Shown: positions 8,966-18,519, numbered from the stretch's first letter. The stretch: DNA of 64,000 nucleotides from Gordonia sp. OPL2 (GCF_003797825.1 NZ_RKME01000009.1:1-64000); one strand, 5' to 3'. Made by a program: numbers and translations. Notes: generated from the sequence alone by a model not told the origin.

Positions 8966-9037
8966 GTTCTTCCCCCACAAACGCATTCGTCCCCCGGCCG
9001 CAGCCGGGGGACGAACACGATTCGGGCGGAAGAACTC
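8964..9037. terminator. Bidirectional terminator between dedA and htdX
   Basis: Inner stem TTCGTCCCCCGGC/GCCGGGGGACGAA (8986-9015) has 13 perfect pairs around CGCA. An outer GAGTTCTTCC (8964-8973) pairs with GGAAGAACTC (9028-9037). The outer arms resemble those of the 15632-15704 terminator. Confidence 0.75.
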
Positions 9038-9048
9038 AGGCTCCGCGC

Positions 9049-9999
9049 TCAGGCTCCGCGGGTGGTCGCCGTCAGATGCGGATAACCCTTGCGACGGTTG
9101 AGGATCGAGATGTCGAAGCTGCCGGACGCACTCGGCCCGCTCGCTGCGCTTCCGGCGCCGGACGCACTCGGCCCGCTCGCTGCGCCGGCACCATCGATCC
9201 GCCTGGTGTAGAGATTCACCTTCGCCGGCAACAGGATCGGCTTGCCGAAACGCACCGAGTAGGTGACGTCGTCGGGGAGCTGGGCCTCGACGTTGGCGAC
9301 CGCGGCTGCCGCACTCCACATCCCGTGTGCGATGGCCTTCGGGAAGCCGAATGCCTTGGCAGACAGGTTGCTCATGTGAATGGGGTTGCGGTCACCGGAG
9401 GCCTCCGCGTACTGCCGGATGCGACCCAGATCCACCGACAACACGGAATCCGGTGGCGGCGGGGTGGTCTGCTTCGGCTCCGGTCCGCGCGGCTCGTCGG
9501 ACAGGCTCGTCCGCTGCTGCTTGAGGAACGTCGCCACCTGGGTGGTCACCAACTCGGAACCGACACTGATCTGCGAGACCATGTCGATCAGCAGGCCCTT
9601 GCGGTGCTCGCGCAGGTTCTCCGCGTGCGTGTCGATAGTCAACGGCTCGTCGATACCGATCGGGCGGAGCCGATGGATGCTGTTCTCCACATGGACCGAA
9701 CCGACGGCCCCGAACGGGAAGTCGTTGTCGGTCATGACCTTCATGGCGAGCGGGAACTGCAGCACGAACGGATAGGTGAGCGGCAGCGTCGCGCCGAAGC
9801 GCTGGCCGGTGACCCGCGTGTAGGCATGCAGCTTGTCGGCGTCCACCCGGACGTTCTCGAGTCGGTAGTTGCGGTCGGGGATCGTGGCGTCGGCTCGCAC
9901 CCTCGCCGGCTTCCCGATGACCGGCAGCATCGCGCCGACGGCCTTGGAATACACCTCGGCGGTGCCCGGAGCGCCCTGCAGTGTGATCGTCTTACCCAT
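9049..9999 (-). CDS. htdX: MaoC-like (R)-3-hydroxyacyl dehydratase, HtdX type
   Basis: 316 residues from ATG 9999, which overlaps the fabG4 stop (ATGA). The double hot-dog MaoC dehydratase is recognised from GDRNPIHMSNLSAKAFGFPK and AHGMWSAAAAVANVEAQL, the hydratase-2 D-x4-H motif region. In M. tuberculosis HtdX (Rv0241c) lies downstream of fabG4 and dehydrates 3-hydroxyacyl-CoA/ACP. Near the C-terminus this copy has an in-frame repetitive insert (AASGPSASGAGS then AASGPSASG), which makes it longer than the roughly 280-residue mycobacterial protein. The insert sits between the last conserved strands and is probably a surface loop. Confidence 0.85.
   Translation of the reverse strand: MGKTITLQGAPGTAEVYSKAVGAMLPVIGKPARVRADATIPDRNYRLENVRVDADKLHAYTRVTGQRFGATLPLTYPFVLQFPLAMKVMTDNDFPFGAVGSVHVENSIHRLRPIGIDEPLTIDTHAENLREHRKGLLIDMVSQISVGSELVTTQVATFLKQQRTSLSDEPRGPEPKQTTPPPPDSVLSVDLGRIRQYAEASGDRNPIHMSNLSAKAFGFPKAIAHGMWSAAAAVANVEAQLPDDVTYSVRFGKPILLPAKVNLYTRRIDGAGAASGPSASGAGSAASGPSASGSFDISILNRRKGYPHLTATTRGA
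9121..9184. repeat. Two-copy 36-bp-period tandem repeat inside htdX
   Basis: The 28-bp unit at 9121-9148 recurs exactly at 9157-9184. It encodes a 12-residue repeat AASGPSASGAGS on the minus strand. A related 36-bp-period repeat is found inside egtB (28261-28316). Confidence 0.8.
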
Positions 10000-11354
10000 C
10001 ACGCACCCAGGAATCCCTGGCCGCACACGCGGACCACGTTGCCGGTGATGGCGCTCGACGCCGGGCTGGCAAAGTACGCAACGGTTTCTGCGACGTCGAC
10101 GGTCTGGCCACCCTGCTGCAGCGAACTCATCAGGCGTCCGGCCTCACGTGTGGCGAGCGGGATCGCGGCGGTCATCTTGGTCTCGATGAAGCCCGGGGCC
10201 ACCGCGTTGATGGTGATGCCCTTCTCACCGAGGATCGGCGCGTAGGTGTCCACGAGTCCGATCACGCCCGCCTTGGAGGCGCCGTAGTTGGTCTGGCCGC
10301 GGTTGCCGGCGATGCCCGCGATCGACGACACGTCGATGACTGCGCCGCCCTCCCTCAGCGCACCCTTGGCCAGCAGGTCGTCGACCAGTCGCTGCGGTGC
10401 GATGAGGTTGACACCGATGACCGCGTCCCAGCGGGCGTCGTCCATGTTCGCGAGCAGCTTGTCGCGGGTGATGCCGGCGTTGTTGACGATGATGTCGATG
10501 CCGCCGTGGCGCTCGAGCGCGTGGTCGGCGAGCTTGGTGCCTGCGTCGTCGGCGGTGACGTCGAGCGGGAACGCGGTGCCCTTGATCCGGTTCGCGGTCT
10601 CCGACAGGGCCTCGCCTGCCTGCGGGACGTCGGCGGCGATCACGTGGGCACCGTCGCGGGCGAGCACCTCGGCGATCGTGGCGCCGATACCGCGCGCGGC
10701 GCCGGTCACCACGGCGACCTTGCCCGCCAGTGGCTTGTCCCAGTCGGCGGGTGCCGTGGCGTCGGCCTCACCGACGCGGATCACCTGCGCGTCGACGAAC
10801 GCCGACTTCGCCGACAGCACGAAACGGATCGTCGACTCCAGGCCCGTCAGGCCGGTTTTCGCCTCGGGGGAGACGTAGACGAGCTGCACGGTCGCGCCCT
10901 TCTGCAACTCCTTGCCGACCGAGCGGGTGAAACCCTCCAGTGCGCGCTGCGCGATGTGCTCGTTCGGCTCCTTCACCAGCTCGGGCGTGGTGCCGATGAC
11001 GAGCAGCCGGGCGCACGGCGCGAGTGACCGCATGTTGGGCTGGAAGAACTCGAACAGTTGCCGCAGTTCGCCGGATGAGGTGATGCCGGTCGCGTCGAAC
11101 ACCAGCGCGCCGTACTTGTCCGCGCTGCGGCCGGTCGTCGCGTTCTGGATGACGTCGTAGTCGGGGGTCGACAGGATCTCGCGCAGCGGCTCGACGATCC
11201 GGCCGCTGCCGCCGAGCAGCACGGGGCCGGGCAGAGCGGGCTCGGACGGCTTGTAACGACGCAGCGTCGGCGGGACCGGGAGCCCCGCCTGCTTCGCGAT
11301 GAACGAACCGGGCGCGGAGTGGACGAAGTTCGAATACAGGCCAGTGGCTGCCAC
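9999..11354 (-). CDS. fabG4: High-molecular-weight 3-oxoacyl-ACP/CoA reductase FabG4
   Basis: 451 residues from GTG 11354, with GAGGAG upstream; Rv0242c is 454. Residues 1-200 are the N-terminal flavodoxin-like domain special to HMwFabG. Residues 205-451 are a classical [17 protein letters not shown] (cofactor glycines), NNAG ([12 protein letters not shown]), catalytic Ser in IDVSSIAG and YGASK (Tyr-x3-Lys). It reduces 3-oxoacyl thioesters, probably NADH-dependently as reported for the family. It forms an operon with htdX (4-bp overlap) and is divergent from fadA2 across a palindromic operator. Confidence 0.9.
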   Translation of the reverse strand: MAATGLYSNFVHSAPGSFIAKQAGLPVPPTLRRYKPSEPALPGPVLLGGSGRIVEPLREILSTPDYDVIQNATTGRSADKYGALVFDATGITSSGELRQLFEFFQPNMRSLAPCARLLVIGTTPELVKEPNEHIAQRALEGFTRSVGKELQKGATVQLVYVSPEAKTGLTGLESTIRFVLSAKSAFVDAQVIRVGEADATAPADWDKPLAGKVAVVTGAARGIGATIAEVLARDGAHVIAADVPQAGEALSETANRIKGTAFPLDVTADDAGTKLADHALERHGGIDIIVNNAGITRDKLLANMDDARWDAVIGVNLIAPQRLVDDLLAKGALREGGAVIDVSSIAGIAGNRGQTNYGASKAGVIGLVDTYAPILGEKGITINAVAPGFIETKMTAAIPLATREAGRLMSSLQQGGQTVDVAETVAYFASPASSAITGNVVRVCGQGFLGA

Positions 11355-11452
11355 GGGAGATCTCCTCTGTCTTCAACGGTGTCTTCGACGGCAGGTCGAG
11401 GTGGGAAGCAGGTGTGCGACGACGCTCACGCCGAGCGACGTTCGACAACTAA

Positions 11453-11468
11453 CTTACTCATGAGTAAG
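11453..11468. promoter_or_regulatory. Perfect 16-bp palindrome between fabG4 and fadA2
   Basis: CTTACTCATGAGTAAG is a perfect palindrome in the divergent fabG4/fadA2 promoter region. It shares the TTAC-N6-GTAA core with 4872-4887 and 17623-17638. It lies 43 bases before the fadA2 start, a normal operator position. Confidence 0.65.
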
Positions 11469-11510
11469 AATAGCGTACAGACATCGAACTACACCCCCTG
11501 GGAGATCGAA

Positions 11511-12806
11511 GTGGCTCAGCAACCCAAGACCCGCACCCTGCGTCCGGTCGCGATCCTCGGCGGCAACCGAATCCCGTTCGCCCGCCAGGACAAGTCCTAC
11601 GCCGAGGTCAGCAACCAAGAGATGTTCACCGCCGCCCTCGACGGCCTGGTGAGCCGCTTCAACCTGCAGGGCGAGCGCCTCGGCATGGTCGCCGGCGGCG
11701 CGGTGCTCAAGCACTCGCGTGATTTCAATCTCATCCGTGAATGTGTCCTCGGATCGGCCCTGTCGCCGTACACGCCCGCCTTCGACATCCAGCAGGCGTG
11801 CGGCACCGGCCTGCAGGCCATCGTCGCGGTCGCCGACGGTGTCGCGTCGGGCCGTTACGACGTCGCCGTCGGCGGTGGCGTCGACACCACCTCCGACGCC
11901 CCGATCGGTGTCTCGGAGTCGATGCGTCGGCAGATGCTGCAGGTCAATCGGGCCCGCAGCACCAAGGATCAGCTGCTGGCCGCGGCCAGGCTGCTGCCGA
12001 AGCTCGGCATCGAGATCCCGCGCAACGGCGAGCCGCGCACCGGCATGTCGATGGGTGAGCACGCCGCGATCACCGCGAAGGAGTTCGGCGTCAAGCGCGC
12101 CGACCAGGACGCCCTCGCCGCGGCGAGCCATCAGAACATGGCCGCCGCCTACGACTCCGGGTTCTTCGACGATCTGATCACGCCGTTCCTCGGGCTGACC
12201 CGCGACGAGAACCTGCGTGCCGATTCGTCGGTCGAGAAGCTGGCCAAGCTCAAGCCGGTTTTCGGTGTCTCGCTCGGTGACGCGACGATGACCGCAGGCA
12301 ACTCGACCCCGCTCACCGACGGCGCGTCGACCGTGCTGTTGGCCAGCGACGAGTGGGCCGACGAGAAGGGGCTGCCCGTGCAGGCCTATCTCGTCGACAG
12401 CGAGACCGCCGCCGTCGACTACGTCAACGGGCCCGACGGACTCCTCATGGCGCCGACGTACGCCGTGCCGCGCCTGCTCGAGCGCAACGGACTCACCCTG
12501 CAGGACTTCGACTTCTACGAGATCCACGAGGCGTTCGCCTCGGTCGTGTTGGCGACCCTGGCCGCGTGGGAGTCCGAGGAGTACTGCAAGGAGCGTCTCG
12601 GCCTCGACAACGCACTCGGTGCCATCGACCGGGCGAAACTCAACGTCCACGGTTCGTCGCTGGCCGCGGGACATCCCTTCGCGGCGACCGGCGGTCGGAT
12701 CGTGGCGCAGGCGGCCAAGACGATCAAGGCGAACGGCGGCGGTCGGGCGCTGGTCTCCATCTGCGCGGCAGGTGGACAGGGTGTGACGGCGATCATCGAA
12801 GGCTAA
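11511..12806 (+). CDS. fadA2: Acetyl-CoA acetyltransferase / 3-ketoacyl-CoA thiolase FadA2
   Basis: 431 residues from GTG 11511, chosen because GGAG at 11501 lies 6 bases upstream. An upstream ATG at 11460 falls inside the operator. Thiolase motifs are complete: nucleophile Cys in QQACGTGLQA, HGSSLAAGHPFAATGGRI with the catalytic His, and the ICAAGGQG Cys-containing end. The extra residues in the middle are normal for the trifunctional-type thiolases, and length agrees with Rv0243 (440). It cleaves or condenses 3-ketoacyl-CoA. Together with FadE5, HtdX and FabG4 it gives four chemically linked steps of a fatty-acyl cycle. Confidence 0.9.
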   Translation: MAQQPKTRTLRPVAILGGNRIPFARQDKSYAEVSNQEMFTAALDGLVSRFNLQGERLGMVAGGAVLKHSRDFNLIRECVLGSALSPYTPAFDIQQACGTGLQAIVAVADGVASGRYDVAVGGGVDTTSDAPIGVSESMRRQMLQVNRARSTKDQLLAAARLLPKLGIEIPRNGEPRTGMSMGEHAAITAKEFGVKRADQDALAAASHQNMAAAYDSGFFDDLITPFLGLTRDENLRADSSVEKLAKLKPVFGVSLGDATMTAGNSTPLTDGASTVLLASDEWADEKGLPVQAYLVDSETAAVDYVNGPDGLLMAPTYAVPRLLERNGLTLQDFDFYEIHEAFASVVLATLAAWESEEYCKERLGLDNALGAIDRAKLNVHGSSLAAGHPFAATGGRIVAQAAKTIKANGGGRALVSICAAGGQGVTAIIEG

Positions 12807-12836
12807 ATCGTTATTTAGACATCTCAAATCGATAAA

Positions 12837-12893
12837 CAACGGCCCTGACCTGCGGTGAATGGATCGATCCCACCACCCGGGTCGGGGCCGTTG
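12837..12893 (+). terminator. Terminator after fadA2
   Basis: CAACGGCCCTGACC (12837-12850) pairs imperfectly with GGTCGGGGCCGTTG (12880-12893), around a 29-nt loop. Confidence 0.55.
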
Positions 12894-12983
12894 CGCAACA
12901 ATCCGGTCACACTCCCCGGAAAATTGTTCGCGGAAAGATGTAACGCGACGCGAAATAGCGTAGATATACGAGTAGCTCCGGCT

Positions 12984-13030
12984 GAGCTGCCAGACCCCCG
13001 ACCCGGCAGCTCGGTCGGGGCGCCTTCTTT
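12984..13030 (+). promoter_or_regulatory. Two mutually exclusive hairpins before the VanW gene
   Basis: GAGCTGCC (12984-12991) can pair with GGCAGCTC (13005-13012). CCCCGACC (12996-13003) can pair with GGTCGGGG (13013-13020), followed by CGCCTTCTTTT. The two stems overlap, so only one can form at a time, and the second looks like an intrinsic terminator. A promoter-like TAGATA lies at 12961. This could be an attenuator for the gene at 13055 or a short terminated RNA. Confidence 0.4.
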
Positions 13031-13054
13031 TCCAGCGCCCCTTATGGTTGTGAC

Positions 13055-14743
13055 GTGAGCAGATACCCGGCCGTGCGTGCGGTGGTGCGCATCGTCGTCG
13101 GAGTTCTCGCACTCGCCGGCATCGCGCTGGCCACCGATCTCATCCTGACCAAGGGCTCCACGGCGCGCGGTGTCGTCGTCGCCGGCATCCCGGCCGGACA
13201 CCTCGACGACGCGCAGGCGCAGTCCGTCCTCGACGACCTCGCCGACCGCGCCACCCGGCGGGTCGCGCTGGCCACCTCGACCGGCACCGTGACCGTGCCA
13301 CCGGACGCGCTCGGGCTGACCTTCGACCGCGACGCGACACTAGAACGACTGATGGAGCAGCCCCGCAACCCCGTCACCCGTGTGCTCGGCCTCTTCGGGG
13401 TCTCGCGGACCGTCGAGCCGGTCGTGCAGGTGAACCGTGCGGCCGTCGACGCCACGCTCGATGAGCACCGTCCCACGCTGGAGAAGGCCGCCGTCGAAGG
13501 CGGTGTCCACTACGTCGGTGCCACCCCGGTCGCCGACCTCCCGGCGGCCGGCAAGCGGGTGGCCCGCGACGCCGCGACGGCGACGCTGGCGCAACGATGG
13601 CTCTACGCCACACCGGTCTCTCTTCCGCTGGAGGATTTCTCGCCCACCGTCTCCGCCGACGTCGTGCGACAGACCGTGGCCGGCGCCGCCACCCGCGCGG
13701 TCGCCGGGCCGCTGACGTTCCGCGGAACGCGACCCACGACCGTCCGCGTCGAGCCGGCGCAGCTCGGTTCGATCCTGACGTTCGGCCCCGACGGCAACGG
13801 TGGGCTCCGCCCGGTGATCGACCAGAAGCGTGGCATTGCGCTCCTCGGTCCACGCCTGGCCCGGACCGAACGTGCACCCGTCGAGGCGACGATCAGCGTG
13901 TCGTCGGGAAGGCCGACGGTGGTCGGGTCGCGTGACGGCTCCCGGGTCGACTGGGAGAAGACATTCGACTCGGCGACGTCCGTGGCCACCGGCGCCGACG
14001 CCTCAGACGCGCGTGTCGTCGAGGTCGCCTACGAGCCGGTCAAGCCGCGCCTGGACACCGCGGCCGCGAACAAGCTCGGCATCCGCGAGGTCGTCAGCGA
14101 GTTCAGCACCTCTGGTTTCAGCAGCGCGTCGGGGGAGAACATCCGCCTCGTCGCGCAGGAGGTCGACGGTGCGCTCGTGAAACCCGGAGCGACGTTCTCG
14201 CTCAACACCCACACGGGGCCGCGGGGTAGCGCCCAGGGGTACGTGACGTCGACGATCATCGATCACGGACATGCCGAGAAGGCCGTCGGCGGTGGCATCT
14301 CCCAATTCGCGACGACGCTCTACAACGCCGCCTACTTCGCCGGCCTCGAGGACGTCGACCACACCGAGCACAGCTACTACATCTCCCGCTATCCCGAGGC
14401 GCGTGAGGCGACGGTGTTCGAAGGTGCCATCGACCTGAAGTTCCGCAACAACTCCCGCACGGGCATCTTCATCGAGACCGGATGGTCGCCGTCGGGCGTG
14501 ACGGTGCGGCTTTGGGGGACCAAGACGCGCGAGGTGCAGTCGATCACGGGCGACCGGTCGGCGTTCACCGATCCGCCGTCGCTCAAGTTCCCGAAGGGCG
14601 ACAACTGCATCGCGTCGAGCGGCAGCCGCGGCTTCACCACCTCGAACACCCGGATCATCACCGACGTCCGAACCGGCGCCGAGATCGGCCGCCACACCCG
14701 GACCGTGAAGTACGACCCGGAACCGAAGGTGTCCTGCGTCTGA
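13055..14743 (+). CDS. VanW family protein, membrane-anchored cell-wall protein
   Basis: 562 residues from GTG 13055. One N-terminal membrane anchor (about 8-28, AVVRIVVGVLALAGIALATD) puts the rest outside. A PG-binding-4-like repeat region covers about 40-330. The C-terminal half holds the VanW domain: LVKPGATFSLNTHTGPR, then GGGISQFATTLYNAAYFAGL and RYPEAREATVFEGAIDLKF, the standard VanW signature block. VanW proteins are linked to peptidoglycan but their reaction is not established. It sits between fadA2 and an SDR gene and has its own leader with hairpins. Confidence 0.85.
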   Translation: MSRYPAVRAVVRIVVGVLALAGIALATDLILTKGSTARGVVVAGIPAGHLDDAQAQSVLDDLADRATRRVALATSTGTVTVPPDALGLTFDRDATLERLMEQPRNPVTRVLGLFGVSRTVEPVVQVNRAAVDATLDEHRPTLEKAAVEGGVHYVGATPVADLPAAGKRVARDAATATLAQRWLYATPVSLPLEDFSPTVSADVVRQTVAGAATRAVAGPLTFRGTRPTTVRVEPAQLGSILTFGPDGNGGLRPVIDQKRGIALLGPRLARTERAPVEATISVSSGRPTVVGSRDGSRVDWEKTFDSATSVATGADASDARVVEVAYEPVKPRLDTAAANKLGIREVVSEFSTSGFSSASGENIRLVAQEVDGALVKPGATFSLNTHTGPRGSAQGYVTSTIIDHGHAEKAVGGGISQFATTLYNAAYFAGLEDVDHTEHSYYISRYPEAREATVFEGAIDLKFRNNSRTGIFIETGWSPSGVTVRLWGTKTREVQSITGDRSAFTDPPSLKFPKGDNCIASSGSRGFTTSNTRIITDVRTGAEIGRHTRTVKYDPEPKVSCV

Positions 14744-14787
14744 TCCCGATCTGGTCTGATCCCGATCTCGTCGATCCCGGTCCGGTC
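14740..14787. repeat. Three-copy 16-bp tandem repeat at the end of the VanW gene
   Basis: CTGATCCCGATCTGGT, CTGATCCCGATCTCGT and CGATCCCGGTCCGGTC follow one another. The first copy contains the TGA stop of the VanW gene. Confidence 0.65.
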
Positions 14788-14829
14788 CCCTCTGGACCGA
14801 GCGATAGAACGCTCGATAGGCTCCGGAAC

Positions 14830-15606
14830 GTGGATATCAATGGAGCAAGTGCAATTGTCACGGGCGGCGCATCCGGGATCGGTGCGGCGTCGGTTCGCCA
14901 GCTGGCGGCCAAGGGGGCCAAGGTCGTCGTCGCCGACCTGCAGGCCGACAAGGGGGAGGAGCTGGCCAAGGAGGTCGGCGGCATCTTCGTGCCCGTCGAC
15001 GTCACCGACACCGCTCAGATCGAGGCGGCCATCAACGCCGCCGGCGAGCTCGGTCCGCTGCGGGCCCTGGTGAACTCGGCCGGTATCGGTTGGGCGCAGC
15101 GCACGATCGGCAAGGACGGCGAGTTCGCCTCCGCCCACAATCTCGATGCCTACAAGAAGGTCATCGCGATCAACCTCGTCGGCACCTTCGACTTCATCCG
15201 TCTCGCCGCCACCGCGATGAGCCGCAACGAGCCGCTGGAGTCCGGCGAGCGCGGCGCCATCGTCAACATGGCCAGCGTGGCGGCGTTCGACGGTCAGATC
15301 GGCCAGGCGTCGTACTCGTCGTCGAAGGGTGGTGTCGTCGGCATGACCCTGCCGGTCGCCCGCGACCTCGCCGCCGTCGGCGTGCGTGTCAACACCATCG
15401 CGCCCGGCCTGATCGACACCCCGATCTATGGCGAGGGTGAGGCCGCAGAGGCGTTCAAGGCGAAGCTCGGCGAGTCCGTGCTGTTCCCGCATCGTCTCGG
15501 TAAGCCGGACGAACTGGCATCGATGGTCGTCGAACTGGTCACCAACTCGTACATGAACGCCGAGGTGATCCGCGTCGACGGCGGCATCCGGATGCCTCCG
15601 AAGTAA
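14830..15606 (+). CDS. SDR family 3-hydroxyacyl-CoA dehydrogenase (type 2/HSD10-like)
   Basis: 258 residues from GTG 14830. SDR signatures: [11 protein letters not shown] cofactor site, aspartate after strand 2 (VVVADLQ, NAD preference), [31 protein letters not shown] with Ser/Tyr/Lys, and [12 protein letters not shown]. The long insert after [11 protein letters not shown] and the overall pattern match type 2 3-hydroxyacyl-CoA dehydrogenases such as Rv1144. It likely oxidises 3-hydroxyacyl-CoA. It ends just before a strong terminator shared with the convergent fadE5. Confidence 0.85.
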   Translation: MDINGASAIVTGGASGIGAASVRQLAAKGAKVVVADLQADKGEELAKEVGGIFVPVDVTDTAQIEAAINAAGELGPLRALVNSAGIGWAQRTIGKDGEFASAHNLDAYKKVIAINLVGTFDFIRLAATAMSRNEPLESGERGAIVNMASVAAFDGQIGQASYSSSKGGVVGMTLPVARDLAAVGVRVNTIAPGLIDTPIYGEGEAAEAFKAKLGESVLFPHRLGKPDELASMVVELVTNSYMNAEVIRVDGGIRMPPK

Positions 15607-15631
15607 CAGTCGCCGAGAACAGTCCGAAAAC

Positions 15632-15704
15632 AGTTCTCCCCCCGGCTCTGCGTTCCTCCGCCTTGTGCAACTGGCGGAGGAAAACAGAACCGGGGGAAGA
15701 ACTT
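15632..15704. terminator. Bidirectional terminator between SDR gene and fadE5
   Basis: Inner stem TTCCTCCGCC (15653-15662) / GGCGGAGGAA (15673-15682). Outer AGTTCTCCCCCCGG pairs with CCGGGGGAAGAACT with minor mismatch. The outer arms recall those at 8964-9037, suggesting a common terminator family in this genome. Confidence 0.7.
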
Positions 15705-15727
15705 TCAGGGTCGGTACGCCGTGCGGG

Positions 15728-17563
15728 TCAGAAGACCGCTTCGTCGACCTCCATGATGTCGGCGTCGAGGTTCTCGACGGTGGCGCGGATCGCGGTCAGC
15801 TGCGGGAGCATCGACTTGGCGAAGAAGCTCGCGACGGCGATCTTGCCCTCGTAGAACGACTTGTCCTCCGACGACACGCCCGCATCGAGTGCGGCGAGCG
15901 CGATCTCGGCCTGACGCAGCAGCAGCCAGCCGATCATCAGGTCGCCGACGGAGAGCAGGAACCGCACTGATCCGAGGCCGACCTTGTACAGCTCGGCAGG
16001 GTTCTCCTGGGCGTTCATCAGATACCCGGTGAGTGTGGCGGTCATCGCCTGCACGTCGTCCATCGCGGTCTTCAGCAGCGCACGCTCCGCCTTCAGGCGG
16101 CCGTTGCCGGCCTCGGTGTCGAGGAACTTCTGGATCTGCCCGGCGACGTGGGCGAAAGCCTGGCCCTTGTCGCGGATGATCTTGCGGAAGAAGAAGTCCT
16201 GCGCCTGGATGGCCGTGGTGCCCTCGTACAGCGAGTCGATCTTGGAGTCGCGGATGTACTGCTCGATCGGGTAGTCCTGCAGGAAGCCCGAACCGCCCAG
16301 CGTCTGCAGCGACTCGTGACCGAGGATGCCGTAGGCGCGCTCGGAACCGACACCCTTGACGATCGGCAGCAGGAGGTCGTTGACCTTGTGGGCCATCTCG
16401 GCGTCGGCGCCGGAGACGATCTGGGCGGCGACGGCGTCCTGATGCGATGCGGTGTAGAGGTACACGGCACGCAGACCCTCGGCGTAGGCCTTCTGGGTCA
16501 TCAGCGAACGACGCACATCCGGGTGATGGGTGATCGTCACACGCGGTGCGGTCTTGTCGGTCATCTGCGTCAGGTCGGCACCCTGGACACGCTCCTTGGC
16601 GTAGTCGAGGGCGTTGAGGTAACCGGTCGACAGCGTGGAGATCGCCTTGGTGCCCACCATCATCCGGGCGTGCTCGATGACATCGAACATCTGCGCGATG
16701 CCGTCGTGGACCTCGCCGACGAGCCAGCCGACGGCAGGGGTGCCGTGCTGACCGAAGCTGAGCTCACAGGTGGCCGATGCCTTGATGCCCATCTTGTGCT
16801 CGACGTTGGTGACGAAGACGCCGTTGCGCTCGCCCAGTTCGCCGGTCTCGTGGTCGAAGTGGAACTTCGGCACGAAGAACAGCGACAGGCCCTTGGTGCC
16901 CGGCTTCGCGCCCTCGGGGCGGGCCAGCACCAGGTGGAAGATGTTCTCGGTCATGTCCTGGTCGGCGGAGGTGATGAACCGCTTCACGCCGTCGATGTGC
17001 CAGGTGCCGTCCTCCTGCTTGACGGCCTTGGTGCGCGCGGCGCCCACGTCGGAGCCGGCGTCCGGCTCGGTGAGCACCATCGTTGCGCCCCAACCGCGTT
17101 CGGAGCAGATGGCGGCCCACTTCTTCTGCTCGTCGGTACCGTTGTTGAAGAAGATGTTGGCGAAGCCCGAGCCGGCCGCGTACATGAAGACCGGGGGATT
17201 GGCACCGAGGATCATCTCGCCGATGGCCCAGTACAGCGAACGCGGGGCGGGCAGGCCACCGAGCTCCTCGTCGATGCCGATCTTGTCCCAGCCGCCCTCG
17301 ACGAGGGCGTTGTAGGAGGCAGCGAAGCTCTTCGGGATGGCGACGCTGTGGGTCTCCGGGTCGAAGACGGGCGGGTTGCGATCGGCGTCGGTGAACGACT
17401 CGGCGATCGGTCCCTCGGCCAGGCTCTTGACCTCGCGGAGCATGTCGACGGCGGTCTCGTGATCGAGGTCGCCGAAGTCCCCGTCTTCCAGGACCTTGTC
17501 GAGTTGGAACAACTCGAACAGGTTGAAGTGCAGGTCACGCATGTTGCTCTTGTAATGGCCCAT
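15728..17563 (-). CDS. fadE5: Acyl-CoA dehydrogenase FadE5
   Basis: 611 residues, exactly the length of Rv0244c FadE5, starting [20 protein letters not shown]. It has the acyl-CoA dehydrogenase N-terminal helical, beta-barrel ([19 protein letters not shown]) and C-terminal FAD-binding domains. [20 protein letters not shown] carries the flavin-contact motif, and the catalytic Glu should lie in the [13 protein letters not shown] region as in long-chain family members. The enzyme makes trans-2-enoyl-CoA with FAD. The promoter has two overlapping palindromes of the TTAC/GTAA class, so it probably belongs to the same regulon as fadA2 and fabG4-htdX. Confidence 0.92.
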   Translation of the reverse strand: MGHYKSNMRDLHFNLFELFQLDKVLEDGDFGDLDHETAVDMLREVKSLAEGPIAESFTDADRNPPVFDPETHSVAIPKSFAASYNALVEGGWDKIGIDEELGGLPAPRSLYWAIGEMILGANPPVFMYAAGSGFANIFFNNGTDEQKKWAAICSERGWGATMVLTEPDAGSDVGAARTKAVKQEDGTWHIDGVKRFITSADQDMTENIFHLVLARPEGAKPGTKGLSLFFVPKFHFDHETGELGERNGVFVTNVEHKMGIKASATCELSFGQHGTPAVGWLVGEVHDGIAQMFDVIEHARMMVGTKAISTLSTGYLNALDYAKERVQGADLTQMTDKTAPRVTITHHPDVRRSLMTQKAYAEGLRAVYLYTASHQDAVAAQIVSGADAEMAHKVNDLLLPIVKGVGSERAYGILGHESLQTLGGSGFLQDYPIEQYIRDSKIDSLYEGTTAIQAQDFFFRKIIRDKGQAFAHVAGQIQKFLDTEAGNGRLKAERALLKTAMDDVQAMTATLTGYLMNAQENPAELYKVGLGSVRFLLSVGDLMIGWLLLRQAEIALAALDAGVSSEDKSFYEGKIAVASFFAKSMLPQLTAIRATVENLDADIMEVDEAVF

Positions 17564-17616
17564 GGAAAAACTTCCTTCTCTGACAGGTCTGGGTGGGCTA
17601 CGAGTCCTTGGCGCGA

Positions 17617-17638
17617 GAGTAAGTTACTCGCCGGTAAC
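17617..17638. promoter_or_regulatory. Overlapping palindromes upstream of fadE5
   Basis: GAGTAA-G-TTACTC (17617-17629) is perfect. GTTACTCG/CCGGTAAC (17623-17638) has 7 of 8 pairs and shares the TTAC-N6-GTAA core with the tetR and fadA2/fabG4 operators. It lies about 54-75 bases before the fadE5 start. Confidence 0.6.
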
Positions 17639-17748
17639 TACAGGATAGCGCCATCCGGGGTACAGAGCAATTGATCGGTCTGTGATCTGCGTCGACCGAG
17701 GTGGGCAGGCGTGGCAGACGGCCTGCGGAAGAGCCGGAGAGGGCGTGT

Positions 17749-18519
17749 CTACAGGGCTTCTCGCAGGTAGGCGAGATCCGTCGGGATGCCCTCGGCGGGG
17801 GTCTCGAGGATGACCGGGGCATCGGCCGCGGCGGCCACCGCGACGAGGACCTCGGGATCGATGTGCCCGTCGGAGAGATTGGCGTGCCGGTCGCGACCGG
17901 AGTCGAACTCGTCACGCGAGTTGTTCAGGTGCACCAGATCGATCCGCCCGGTGATGCCCTTGACGCGCTCGACGAGGCCGACGAGATCCTCGCCGCCGGC
18001 CCAGGCGTGGCAGGTGTCCAGGCAGAAGCCGGCCTGCTCGAAGTCGCCGACCGACTCCCACAGACGGTCGATGGCCTCCAGGGTCCGGGCCATGGCGTGG
18101 TCGCCGCCCGCGGTGTTCTCGATGAGGATCGGGACGCCGAACCCGCCCTTGTCGACCTGGCGGTCGAAGAGCTTGCGCCAGTTGGCGAATCCTTCCTTGG
18201 CGTCCTCGCCGTCGCGCAGGTGTCCGCCGTGGACGACGAGGCCGAAGGCGCCGAGTTCGGCGGCCGCGGTCGCCTGCTGCTCGACCGCCTTCCGCGACGG
18301 CATCCGCAGCCGGTTGTTCAGGCTGGCGACATTGATCTGATAGCTGGAGTGGACGACGACGTCGATCTCGGAGTCGCGGATCGCGGCCGCATCGTCGCGG
18401 GCCTCCGGCTTCTTCCAGCTCTGCGGATCGGTCACGAACATCTGGAAGACGTCGATGCCGAGATCGCTCGCGGTGGACAGGGGGTCGGCGTCCTCACGCA
18501 GATGTGCTCCGATGCGCAT
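17749..18519 (-). CDS. nfo: Deoxyribonuclease IV (AP endonuclease, Nfo/End type)
   Basis: 256 residues from ATG 18519. The AP endonuclease family 2 pattern is intact: MRIGAHL start, VVHSSYQIN, LVVHGGHLRDG, LIENTAGG (metal-binding Glu), CLDTCHAWAGG, DLVHLNNSRDEF and a final ILETP. These supply the His/Asp/Glu ligands of the three-zinc site. It incises DNA 5' to abasic sites in base-excision repair and matches M. tuberculosis End (Rv0670) in size. It is transcribed alone, convergent with nothing close by, after an apparently independent promoter around 18520-18580. Confidence 0.9.
   Translation of the reverse strand: MRIGAHLREDADPLSTASDLGIDVFQMFVTDPQSWKKPEARDDAAAIRDSEIDVVVHSSYQINVASLNNRLRMPSRKAVEQQATAAAELGAFGLVVHGGHLRDGEDAKEGFANWRKLFDRQVDKGGFGVPILIENTAGGDHAMARTLEAIDRLWESVGDFEQAGFCLDTCHAWAGGEDLVGLVERVKGITGRIDLVHLNNSRDEFDSGRDRHANLSDGHIDPEVLVAVAAAADAPVILETPAEGIPTDLAYLREAL

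Noticed and set aside
12984-13030. Known riboswitch or 6C RNA
   Set aside because: Hairpins are present but I see no conserved core of ydaO, TPP, cobalamin or 6C type.
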